Assembly (NCBI GenBank): GCA_029057255.1
Contig: JAICZO010000100.1
Coordinates: forward strand, 1-7,752
Origin: Muribaculaceae bacterium
GTDB taxonomy: Bacteria > Bacteroidota > Bacteroidia > Bacteroidales > Muribaculaceae
Direction: 5' to 3'
Length of the DNA stretch: 7,752 bases
A program made the position numbers and the translations under genes. Below are positions 1-6,994 of this stretch, in pieces. A model generated the notes under the pieces. That model worked only from the letters and a program-made list of their open reading frames with translations. It searched no databases and had not been told where the DNA came from. Every line of letters starts with the position of its first letter. Position 1 is the first letter of the stretch.

Positions 1-570
1 GACGCCATAGTACGACACCGGGTTGTGGGCCATGATGACGAACGGAGGCACGTTGGAGCTTATGCGTGTGCCGCCCGTGACGCGGACGAAGCGGTCTATG
101 CTGCTGCCATCGTGCATAGTGACGCCCGACGAGAGTATCGTGCCTTCGCCGACGGTGACGTCGCCCGCGATGTTGACACTGTTGCCGACGACACACTTGC
201 CGGCGATCTTGGAGTCGTGTCCGATATGGCTGTCGCCGAAGACGAAGCAGTCGGGGCCGACCTCGGTGCCGCCCTCCTCGTTAATGCCGCGGTTGATGAT
301 GACATGCTCGCGGATGACGGTGTTGTCGCCCACGAAGCAGCGGGTGCGTGCGCCTTTCCAGCGGAAGTCCTGCGGGTCGGCACCTACGATAGCGCCCTGA
401 TATACTTTGACATTCTTGCCGAGGGTCGTTCCGCGGATGACGGAAGCGTATGGCATAATCTCGCAGCCGTCGCCGAGCTCTGTGTCGGCGTCGATATATG
501 CGAAGGGGTGCACGGTGACATTGCTGCCGAGGCGTGCCGAGGGGTCTACGTGAGCTAAGGGGCTGATCAT
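1..570 (-). CDS. lpxA: LpxA-family acyl-ACP--UDP-N-acetylglucosamine O-acyltransferase (3' end outside window)
   Basis: Translating the minus strand from the ATG at 570 gives 190 residues with no stop, beginning MISPLAHVDPSARLG; the gene runs off the left edge. The family is usually about 255-260 aa, so roughly the C-terminal quarter, including the helical domain, is missing. The protein is made of left-handed beta-helix hexapeptide repeats (LGSNVT, LGDGCE, LGKNVK, VGDNTV, VGPDCF, IAGKCV, VGEGTI). The family transfers a 3-hydroxyacyl chain from acyl carrier protein to UDP-GlcNAc in the cytoplasm, the first step of lipid A synthesis. H118 in DSHIGHDS aligns with the catalytic His125 of E. coli LpxA, and H115 with His122. 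G166 sits at the acyl-chain ruler position (Gly173 in E. coli). Differences from E. coli, by alignment from memory: R70 replaces Lys76, D137 replaces His144, and the HQF motif reads HDG at 153-155. It stands apart from lpxD and lpxC/fabZ, which often adjoin lpxA in Bacteroidetes, so it may be a second LpxA-like paralogue. The acyltransferase family is certain; the exact lpxA role is less so. Confidence 0.88.
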   Translation of the reverse strand, partial: MISPLAHVDPSARLGSNVTVHPFAYIDADTELGDGCEIMPYASVIRGTTLGKNVKVYQGAIVGADPQDFRWKGARTRCFVGDNTVIREHVIINRGINEEGGTEVGPDCFVFGDSHIGHDSKIAGKCVVGNSVNIAGDVTVGEGTILSSGVTMHDGSSIDRFVRVTGGTRISSNVPPFVIMAHNPVSYYGV

Positions 571-600
571 AGTATTTAGCTTTAGGAAGTTTTCTTAGTG

Positions 601-608
601 CAAATATA
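601..608 (-). promoter_or_regulatory. Putative Bacteroidetes -7 promoter box for the LpxA-like gene
   Basis: On the minus strand these bases read TATATTTG, an exact match to the Bacteroidetes -7 consensus TAnnTTTG. The box lies 30 bases upstream of the ATG at 570 and just after the terminator of the efflux operon, so it would start a separate transcript with a leader of about 25 bases. No TTG or TTTG lies at the usual spacing upstream; the nearest TTG (621-619) is only 10 bases away. The promoter is therefore tentative. Confidence 0.45.
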
Positions 609-640
609 ATTGTTTTTTCAATAGGTTGTGACCGGAGTCA

Positions 641-690
641 GAAAAAAAGCGGCGATTCCGCACCCTTTGACGGGGCAAAGTCGCCGCTTT
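641..690 (-). terminator. Intrinsic terminator of the efflux operon
   Basis: A perfect 10-bp stem pairs 681-690 with 646-655 (AAAGCGGCGA against TCGCCGCTTT). A second inner stem pairs 676-680 with 665-669 (CTTTG against CAAAG). Read on the minus strand, the hairpin is followed by seven consecutive T (648-642). It lies 32 bases after the stop codon of the outer-membrane factor, as expected for the end of that transcript. There is no T tract of that quality in the plus direction. Confidence 0.9.
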
Positions 691-722
691 CGCTATATTT
701 CATTCCGGGAGAGGGGCTGCTG

Positions 723-2111
723 TCAGCGGCCGCCGCCGAGGGCCTGATAGAGGTTGATGACGGCGCGGGCGCGGGCGAGATCAGTGTTAATCTGACTTAT
801 CTGCGCGCCGAGCAGACCCTGCTGTGCGGTGAGCACCTCAAGGTAGTTGGTGGTGCCTGTCGAATAGAGCATGAGGTCCTTGGTGTACTCGACCGACTTC
901 TCGAGGTTTGCCACCTGGTCGACGAGGTAACCCGACTTCTCGACGCTCTTCTCGTATACCGTGAGAGCGTCGCTGACTTCTGCTGCGGCGTTCATGAGCG
1001 AGTACTCGAAGTTGTTCATGGCCTGCTTCTGCTGGACCTTCGACGCCTTGAGGCGCGCAATGTTCTGTCCGCGCGAGAAGATAGGAGCCACGAGCGAGCC
1101 TGCAAGCTGGTAGAACCAGTCGCCGGGATTCTTCACAAACGAGCCGAGCAGGTTGGTGAAGCCACCGTTGGCCATGATGGTGATGCCGGGGTAGAAGGCG
1201 GCGCGGGCGCTTGCCGTGGCATAGTATGCTGCGGCGAGGTCCTGCTCGGCGGCACGCACGTCAGGACGGGCTGCAAGCTCTGCCATAGGCACGCCTGCGC
1301 GGAGCACTTCGGGCACCTGCAGGTCGACACGGTCGGTCACCTCCCACTCCTGAGGCAGGGTGTTGACCAGGAGCGACATGGTGTTGTTGAGCTGGTCGAG
1401 AGTCACCTCAAGGTCGGTAATCGAGGCCATGATGCTGTAGTAGTTGGCCGACGACTGCACGACAGCTGCCTCGGTGACGCCACGTCCGGCAGTCTTGAGG
1501 TCCTTCATCGTCTGGACAGTCTCCTTCCACAGGCCTGCTGTCGTGCGCGAGAGCTGGAGCTGGCTGCGCACGGCGGCTATAGAGTAGTAAGTCGTCGCGA
1601 CGGCAGATATTATCTGGCTGCGCACGGCCTGCGCGTAGGCCTCGCTCTTGTAGAGAGCGGCCTGCGCGCCGCGCTTGCTGTTGAGAATCTTGCCGAAGAT
1701 GTCAATCTCCCAGCTGAGCTGCGCCGGCAGAGAGTATGTCCACGACAGGTCGCTGCCTGCATAGGACGCTCCCGCGCCGTTGGGGCCGAGCGCGAGCGAG
1801 GGGAGGTAGCTCAGTCGCGCGCCCTGGAGATTGGCCTGCGCCACTTCGACGTTGAGCTGAGCGTTGCGGAGGTTGGTGTTGTTCTGCAGCGCCATCTCAA
1901 TCAGCGTCACGAGCTGAGGGTCGGTGAAGACGTCCTCCCACAGCAGGTTGCCGAAGGCCGCCGAGTCGACGGGCATCTCGCGCGCCTCGGCATAAGCCTT
2001 TGTGAGGGCGGTCGATGTCGGTGTCTCATATTTCTTATATATGCCGCAGCTGCTGACGGTAGCTATCGCTAAAACGGCTATACCCGTACGGGCTATTGTA
2101 GTGAATTTCAT
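723..2111 (-). CDS. TolC/OprM-family outer-membrane efflux lipoprotein
   Basis: This is the outer-membrane channel of the tripartite pump, 462 aa from the ATG at 2111. Its signal peptide has a lipobox, VSSC, with C22 the probable lipidated residue, followed by a NodT/OprM-type mature protein. Two repeated outer-membrane efflux domains can be seen, roughly residues 56-250 and 275-460. Family hallmarks include SWEIDIFGK at 133-141, ARPDVRAAEQDL at 281-292 and a C-terminal YQALGGG. Such proteins trimerise into a beta-barrel and long periplasmic alpha-helical tunnel that docks on the adaptor. The gene is third in the operon, 20 bases after the permease stop. A longer reading from a GTG at 2135 would overlap the permease stop by four bases (GTGA) and add eight residues, MITTNKQA. 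I prefer 2111 because its signal peptide is then a standard length. The substrate cannot be read from the sequence. Confidence 0.95.
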   Translation of the reverse strand: MKFTTIARTGIAVLAIATVSSCGIYKKYETPTSTALTKAYAEAREMPVDSAAFGNLLWEDVFTDPQLVTLIEMALQNNTNLRNAQLNVEVAQANLQGARLSYLPSLALGPNGAGASYAGSDLSWTYSLPAQLSWEIDIFGKILNSKRGAQAALYKSEAYAQAVRSQIISAVATTYYSIAAVRSQLQLSRTTAGLWKETVQTMKDLKTAGRGVTEAAVVQSSANYYSIMASITDLEVTLDQLNNTMSLLVNTLPQEWEVTDRVDLQVPEVLRAGVPMAELAARPDVRAAEQDLAAAYYATASARAAFYPGITIMANGGFTNLLGSFVKNPGDWFYQLAGSLVAPIFSRGQNIARLKASKVQQKQAMNNFEYSLMNAAAEVSDALTVYEKSVEKSGYLVDQVANLEKSVEYTKDLMLYSTGTTNYLEVLTAQQGLLGAQISQINTDLARARAVINLYQALGGGR

Positions 2112-2131
2112 TGCTTGCTTGTTGGTGGTTA

Positions 2132-5100
2132 TCACTTGGCATACTGCTCGATTTCATTCTCGATTGTGCCGCCCTTCTCGGTATCCTGCCACTTGATGGG
2201 CTTGATCTTCTCCTGGATGATCTGGAACACCACGAAGAGCGCGGGCACCACGAATATCTGGCATATCATGCCGATAAGCATGCCGCCTACCGAACCGGCA
2301 CCGAGAGCGCGGTTACCGTTGGCGCCGACACCCGTCGAGAACATCATGGGCAGAAGGCCGATGACCATTGCCAGCGATGTCATGAGGATAGGACGCAGAC
2401 GTGCGCCTGCACCGGCGATGGCGGCGTTGAAGATGCTCATGCCTGTCTGTCGGCGCTCGAGGGCGAACTCGACGATAAGGATGGCGTTCTTGGCAAGAAG
2501 ACCGATAAGCATAATCAGCGCAATCTGCAGGTAGATATTATTGGAGATATCGAAGATGCGTGCGAAGATGAACGCGCCCGCAAGACCGAAGGGCACCGAA
2601 AGGATGACGGCGAAGGGCAGCATGTAGCTCTCGTACTGTGCCGACAGAAGCAGGTAGACGAAGAGCAGACAGAGCGCGAAAATCGTGGCGGTGGCGTTGC
2701 CGCTGGCGCTGCCGGCCTCCTCACGGGTCATACCGGCGTACTCGTAGCCGTAGCCCTCGGGGAGGGTCTGGGCGGCCACGCGCTCGATGGCGGCGATGGC
2801 GTCGCCCGACGAGTAACCGTCCTTAGGCGTACCTGTCACCGAAATCGACGTAAACATGTTGAATCGGTTCATAAGGTCGGGGCCGTAGACGCGGGTGAGC
2901 TTGATGAAGTTGGAGATGGGCGCCATCTCCGAGCCGTTGCGCACCTTGACGTTGTTGAGGGTCTCGGGGTTGATACGCGACTCGGGCGAAGCCTGCATCA
3001 TGACACGGTAGATTTTGCCGAAACGGTTGAAGTTCGACACGTACATACCGCCGTAGTAGCCCTGCAGGGTCGTGAGCAGGTCGCGGGGGCTGATGCCCGC
3101 CTGCTTGGCCTTGGCAGCGTCGATGTCAATCATGTACTGCGGGAAGGCAGGGTTGAAGGTGGTGTATGCGGCCTGAATCTCGGGCTGCTGGTTGAGCTGC
3201 GCAAGGAAGCCCTGCACCACACCGAAGAACTTGTTGATGTCGCCGCCGGTGCGGTCCTGCATCTTCATCTCGAAACCGTTGGTGGTCGAGTAACCCGAAA
3301 TCATAGGCGGAGCAAAAATCATCACGCGGCCGTCGCGGATAGTATCAGCCGCCATATCATTGAGCCGGTTGATGATGGCCTGGGCGCTCTCGTCCTTGCC
3401 ACGCTCGCTCCAGTCCTTGAGCTTGATGATGAACGCGCCGTATGTCGGGCCTTGACCGGCGATGAAGCTATAGCCGTTGATGGCCTCGGCAACCTTGATG
3501 GCGGGGATGCTCGAGCACATATCCTGCACCTGGTCCATGACTTCGGCCGTGCGCTCCTGCGACGAACCGGCGGGCATGTCGACCATTGCGAAAATCACAC
3601 CTGTATCCTCGTTAGGCACAAGGGCGCTCGGTGTTGTGGCCATGAGGCCTACAAGCACGGCTATCGAAACGAGAACCGATGCGAATGCCGTAATCTTGTG
3701 GCGTGCAAACCATGTCGCACCTTTCTTATAGCTTGCCAGCAGCTTGCCGAAGTTCTTCTCGAACGACTTGTGGAAGCGCTTGCCGAAGAGGCCGAGCACC
3801 GACACGATGGCTACCGCCCATGCGATGCAGCTGAGCAGGACGTTGTGGAAGCTGTACCAGCCGAGAACCATGAAGGTGATGGTGGCGATGAGGAGTATGA
3901 AGGTTATGAGGGGGTGGATGTCAAGGGCAAAGCTGCGCTTGTAGCGCTTGGCCACGACTTCGCCGGCGGCCTTGTAGGCGTCGCCTACACGCTTGCCGAG
4001 CTTGTCGGTGGTGCCGTCGGCGTTCTTGTGCGGCTTAAGGAAGATGGCACAGAGCGCGGGCGACAGCGTCAGAGCGTTGACAGCCGAGAAGAAGATGGCG
4101 ATGGCCATTGTCAGACCGAACTGGCGGTAGAACACACCGGCGGTACCGGGCATGAACGACACGGGGATGAACACGAGCATCATGACCAGAGTAATCGACA
4201 CGAGTGCGCCGGCAATCTCGTCCATAGCGTCGATCGAAGCGCGGCGTGCCGACTGGTAGCCGGCGTCGAGCTTGGCGTGCACGGCCTCGACAACCACAAT
4301 GGCGTCGTCGACCACAATCGCAATAGCCAGCACAAGAGCCGACAGGGTGATGAGGTTGACAGAGAAGCCGATGAGGTTCATCACGAAGAACGTACCGATA
4401 AGAGCCACAGGGATGGCGATGGCGGGGATGAGGGTCGAGCGCATGTCCTGAAGGAAGACATACACCACGAAGAACACGAGTATGAACGCCTCGATGAGGG
4501 TGTGAATCACATTGTTAATCGAGGCATAGAGGAAGTCGTTGTTGTTCATCGGGGTCTCGATGACACAGCCCTGGGGGATAGAAGGCTCGAGCTTCTTGAG
4601 CAGCGCGAGACAGTCGTTGATAATCTTTGTAGCGTTGGAGCCGGGAGTCTGGAAGACGATAGCCATAGAGCAGAGGTCACCGTTGCTTAGGTTGGAGAAG
4701 CCGTAGGTCACACGACCCAGCTCGATGTCGGCCACATCCTTGAGGTAGAGCACTTCGCCGTTGGAGCCTGTGCGCACCACGATGTCGCCGAACTCCTCAG
4801 GCTTGGTGAGGCGGCCGCGGTAGCGCATGATGTACTGGAACGACTGGTCGCCCTGCTCGCCGAAGGCACCGGGCGCCGCCTCGACGTTCTGCTCGGCGAG
4901 AGCTGCCGAGATGTCGGTAGGCATCAGGTGGTACTGGGCCATCACCTCGGGCTTGAGCCATATACGCATCGAGTAGTCGGCACCGAACGACATGACGTCG
5001 CCCACGCCCTCGACACGCTGGAGCTCGGGGATGATGTTGATCTTCATGTAGTTGTCCAGGAACTCGGGCGAGTACAGGTTGGCGGTGTCTACCATAGCCA

Positions 5101-5521
5101 CCGACAGCAGCATCGAAGTCTGACGCTTGCGGGTCTGTACGCCGACCTGGTTTACTTCAGAGGGGAGGAGGTTGGCGGCTGCCGACACACGGTTCTGCAC
5201 GTCGACGGCGGCCATGTTGGGGTCGAAGCCCTGCTCGAAGTACACATTGATGGTAGCCGAGCCTGTGTTTGTGGCGGTCGACTCCATATATGTCATGCCT
5301 TCGGCACCGTTGATCGACTCCTCGAGGGGGGCAATCACCGAGTTGAGCACGGCGGCAGCGTTGGCGCCGTTATAGGTTGTCGACACCGAGATTGTAGGAG
5401 GCGCGATGTCGGGGTACTGGGTCACCGGCAGCGAAGTGAGGCCGATGATACCGAGCAGGACGATAAAAATCGAGATTACCGTCGACAGCACCGGGCGGTT
5501 AATAAACGTATCTAATTTCAT
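2132..5521 (-). CDS. RND efflux permease, HAE1 (AcrB/MexB) family, with enlarged TM6-TM7 loop
   Basis: This is the inner-membrane proton-driven exporter of the pump, 1129 aa and complete from MKLDTFINRP to a TGA stop. TM1 is near residues 10-30, then the first porter domain, TM2-TM6 at about 337-495, TM7 at about 610-629, the second porter domain, and TM8-TM12 at about 943-1101. The proton-relay residues are present: D405-D406 in VVDDAIVVVEAV (AcrB D407/D408), K1011 in LLAKNAILIVEF (K940), R1041 in RLRPILMT (R971) and T1048 (T978). Drug-pocket positions appear as F179, Y684, F686 and F697 (AcrB F178, F615, F617, F628, aligned from memory). AcrB is about 1049 aa. Most of the extra length lies at about residues 500-600, between TM6 and TM7, which holds two additional hydrophobic stretches (537-557 and 561-580) between basic segments. 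The gene is second in the operon, 43 bases after the adaptor. An HAE1-type multidrug or amphiphile exporter is well supported; the substrate is unknown. Confidence 0.97.
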   Translation of the reverse strand: MKLDTFINRPVLSTVISIFIVLLGIIGLTSLPVTQYPDIAPPTISVSTTYNGANAAAVLNSVIAPLEESINGAEGMTYMESTATNTGSATINVYFEQGFDPNMAAVDVQNRVSAAANLLPSEVNQVGVQTRKRQTSMLLSVAMVDTANLYSPEFLDNYMKINIIPELQRVEGVGDVMSFGADYSMRIWLKPEVMAQYHLMPTDISAALAEQNVEAAPGAFGEQGDQSFQYIMRYRGRLTKPEEFGDIVVRTGSNGEVLYLKDVADIELGRVTYGFSNLSNGDLCSMAIVFQTPGSNATKIINDCLALLKKLEPSIPQGCVIETPMNNNDFLYASINNVIHTLIEAFILVFFVVYVFLQDMRSTLIPAIAIPVALIGTFFVMNLIGFSVNLITLSALVLAIAIVVDDAIVVVEAVHAKLDAGYQSARRASIDAMDEIAGALVSITLVMMLVFIPVSFMPGTAGVFYRQFGLTMAIAIFFSAVNALTLSPALCAIFLKPHKNADGTTDKLGKRVGDAYKAAGEVVAKRYKRSFALDIHPLITFILLIATITFMVLGWYSFHNVLLSCIAWAVAIVSVLGLFGKRFHKSFEKNFGKLLASYKKGATWFARHKITAFASVLVSIAVLVGLMATTPSALVPNEDTGVIFAMVDMPAGSSQERTAEVMDQVQDMCSSIPAIKVAEAINGYSFIAGQGPTYGAFIIKLKDWSERGKDESAQAIINRLNDMAADTIRDGRVMIFAPPMISGYSTTNGFEMKMQDRTGGDINKFFGVVQGFLAQLNQQPEIQAAYTTFNPAFPQYMIDIDAAKAKQAGISPRDLLTTLQGYYGGMYVSNFNRFGKIYRVMMQASPESRINPETLNNVKVRNGSEMAPISNFIKLTRVYGPDLMNRFNMFTSISVTGTPKDGYSSGDAIAAIERVAAQTLPEGYGYEYAGMTREEAGSASGNATATIFALCLLFVYLLLSAQYESYMLPFAVILSVPFGLAGAFIFARIFDISNNIYLQIALIMLIGLLAKNAILIVEFALERRQTGMSIFNAAIAGAGARLRPILMTSLAMVIGLLPMMFSTGVGANGNRALGAGSVGGMLIGMICQIFVVPALFVVFQIIQEKIKPIKWQDTEKGGTIENEIEQYAK

Positions 5522-5564
5522 TGCTGAATAATCAATGTTCTACATTATACTAATAAGCGCTGTC

Positions 5565-6719
5565 TCAGCGTGTGGCGGCTGCGTCCTGTGCGGCTGCGTC
5601 CTTGGGAGTGATACGCATGCCTGCGCGGACTGTTGTGCCGACACCTTCGACCACGACACGGTCGCCGGCCTTCAGACCCGAGGTGACAACGAAGTTCTTG
5701 CCGTCGTCATAGGGCTGCACGGTGATGGGAGTCGATACGGCCTGATTGTTGTCGTCGAGAGTGAAGACGTAGCGGAGGTCCTGCACTTCGTATGTAGCGC
5801 GCTGGGGCACGAGGATGACATTCTCGCTGGCGCGGGGAATGATGACCTGACCGGTGTTGCCGCTGCGGAGCATCTGCGAGGGATTGTCGAAGAGGGCGCG
5901 GGCCGATGCAGCGCCGGTGCTGTTGTCAATCACACCCGACACTGTAGCCACGTGGCCCTTGACGGGGTAGCGAGTGCCGTTGGCAAGCTCAAGCTCCACT
6001 TCGGGGAGAGCCTTGATGCCGGCGTCGACACTCGAGGTGCCGCCCTGTGTGAGGTCGAGGAGGTCCTTCTCGGTGAGTGAGAAGTATGCATATACCTGAG
6101 AGTTGTCGCTGAGGGTGGTGAGAGGCTGCACCGACGAGGGCGACGCGAGCGAGCCTTCGCGGTTGGGGATGACACCGACAACGCCGTCGCTCGGAGCTGT
6201 CACTGTGGTGTATGCCAGATTCTTGCGTGCGTTCACGAGAGCAGCGGCAGCCTGAGCCTCGGCGGCGCGGGCCTGGGCAAGCTGGTTGGCAGCCATCTGC
6301 CACTCAGTCTCGCTGATGATGTTCTTGTCAAGAAGCATGCGCTTGTTCTGCTCGGTAATCTGAGCGGTCGAGACAGCGCTGCGGGCTGAGTTGAGGTTGG
6401 CCTGAGCCTGGTCAACGGCAGCCTGGAACTGCACCTGGTCGATGGTGAAGAGCGCCTGACCTTTGTGCACACGCTGGCCTTCGTCGACATGTACCTTTGT
6501 GATGAAACCCGACACCTGCGGACGGATGTCGATGTCGGTCTTGCCTTTTACTGTCGCAGGATAGGAGCTTTCGAAGACTGCCGAGCCGGGTTCGACAGTG
6601 ATGACTGCGACTTTGGTATCGGACACTTTGTCCGGTTCCTGCTGCTTGCTGCACGAGCCGAAAAGCCCTCCGATGAGGACGGCTGCGATGCTCGAGAGTG
6701 TTAACGCTTTTCTTTTCAT
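5565..6719 (-). CDS. RND efflux periplasmic adaptor (AcrA/MexA-type membrane fusion lipoprotein)
   Basis: This is the periplasmic adaptor linking permease and outer-membrane channel, 384 aa. It begins MKRKALTLSS with a hydrophobic signal segment and a lipobox FGSC, making C23 the probable lipid-anchored residue; the Phe at -3 is slightly unusual. Domain order follows AcrA. The first half of the lipoyl domain is at about 62-96 (DIRPQVSGFITKVHVDEGQ). An Ala/Gln-rich coiled-coil hairpin follows at about 97-166, then the second lipoyl half at about 167-205 (TVTAPSDGVVG). A beta-barrel lies at about 206-290 and the membrane-proximal domain at about 290-375. The acidic residues after the lipidated Cys that mark surface lipoproteins in Bacteroidetes are absent, which fits a periplasmic location. 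It is first in the operon, with a promoter-like region upstream. The C-terminus ends in a short duplicated KDAAAQDAAATR tail. Confidence 0.96.
   Translation of the reverse strand: MKRKALTLSSIAAVLIGGLFGSCSKQQEPDKVSDTKVAVITVEPGSAVFESSYPATVKGKTDIDIRPQVSGFITKVHVDEGQRVHKGQALFTIDQVQFQAAVDQAQANLNSARSAVSTAQITEQNKRMLLDKNIISETEWQMAANQLAQARAAEAQAAAALVNARKNLAYTTVTAPSDGVVGVIPNREGSLASPSSVQPLTTLSDNSQVYAYFSLTEKDLLDLTQGGTSSVDAGIKALPEVELELANGTRYPVKGHVATVSGVIDNSTGAASARALFDNPSQMLRSGNTGQVIIPRASENVILVPQRATYEVQDLRYVFTLDDNNQAVSTPITVQPYDDGKNFVVTSGLKAGDRVVVEGVGTTVRAGMRITPKDAAAQDAAATR
5575..5602. repeat. Short imperfect tandem repeat at the 3' end of the adaptor gene
   Basis: The 13-mer GCGGCTGCGTCCT occurs at 5575-5587 and again at 5590-5602, a period of 15 bases. 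In the minus-strand reading frame this gives two copies of a five-residue unit (KDAAA, QDAAA) just before the stop. It probably reflects a small in-frame duplication in a disordered tail. Confidence 0.7.
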
Positions 6720-6779
6720 ATATTTGTTCTACTGTATGTTGTCGATACGTGGTGAAATAAAGACCTGAAGTCTCGGATA

Positions 6780-6795
6780 TATGTTATACAACATA
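6780..6795. promoter_or_regulatory. Operator-like inverted repeat before the efflux operon
   Basis: TATGTT and AACATA form a perfect 6-bp inverted repeat around a 4-base spacer (ATAC). It lies just downstream of the expected transcription start of the putative promoter at 6806-6813 and about 60 bases before the adaptor ATG. This position suits a repressor such as the TetR or MarR proteins that often control efflux operons. No such regulator is encoded in the window, so the assignment is by position and symmetry only. Confidence 0.4.
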
Positions 6796-6805
6796 AAATC
6801 CGTTG

Positions 6806-6813
6806 CAAAATTA
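6806..6813 (-). promoter_or_regulatory. Putative Bacteroidetes -7 promoter box for the efflux operon
   Basis: On the minus strand these bases read TAATTTTG, matching TAnnTTTG. A TTTG lies upstream at 6832-6829, but the spacing of 15 bases is shorter than usual for a -33 element. Transcription would start near 6800, leaving a leader of about 80 bases before the adaptor ATG at 6719. Confidence 0.45.
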
Positions 6814-6935
6814 CTAAATTTTCGACAACAAAATTTTGGTCTAAAAGCCATAAAATTGGCATTTTTCACTTCTCTGCGGTTAAATAATGTAAACGATTGG
6901 CTGTTTTGGACAGAGCCTTCGGCAAGAAAGGACAC

Positions 6936-6982
6936 AAAAAAAGCCACCCGCTGCAGGAGTGCGTTTCCTTGCAGCGGGCGGC
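6936..6982 (-). terminator. Intrinsic terminator of rbr
   Basis: A 9-bp stem pairs 6970-6978 with 6947-6955 (CCCGCTGCA against TGCAGCGGG). It extends to GCC/GGC (6943-6945, 6980-6982) across one mismatch. On the minus strand it is followed by seven T (6942-6936). It begins 12 bases after the rubrerythrin stop and isolates rbr from the efflux operon. Confidence 0.9.
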
Positions 6983-6994
6983 GTGGAAAGTCGT

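Larger units (their letters stand above)
6720..6935 (-). promoter_or_regulatory. AT-rich upstream regulatory region of the efflux operon
   Basis: No gene is visible here. The stretch is much more AT-rich than the flanking coding DNA, especially 6770-6900. On the minus strand it holds a -7 box match, a perfect 16-base inverted repeat, and a perfect 10-base palindrome CAAAATTTTG (6829-6838). It separates the rbr terminator from the adaptor start and is the only plausible place for the efflux operon promoter. Confidence 0.7.

Noticed and set aside
25..558. A 177-codon open frame on the plus strand at the left edge
   Set aside because: It is antisense to the LpxA-family gene, whose hexapeptide repeats and catalytic His are unmistakable. 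The plus-strand product is an Ala/Asp/Val-rich shadow.
2111..4690. An 859-codon open frame on the plus strand opposite the permease
   Set aside because: It lies wholly antisense to a clear RND permease. Its translation is rich in His, Asp, Glu and Arg, with no domain or membrane logic. Long antisense open frames are expected opposite GC-rich genes with strong codon bias.
5535..6080. A 181-codon plus-strand open frame opposite the adaptor gene
   Set aside because: It is antisense to a well-supported adaptor; the Cys- and Gly-rich start comes from the repeated GCGGCTGCGTCC at the adaptor's 3' end.
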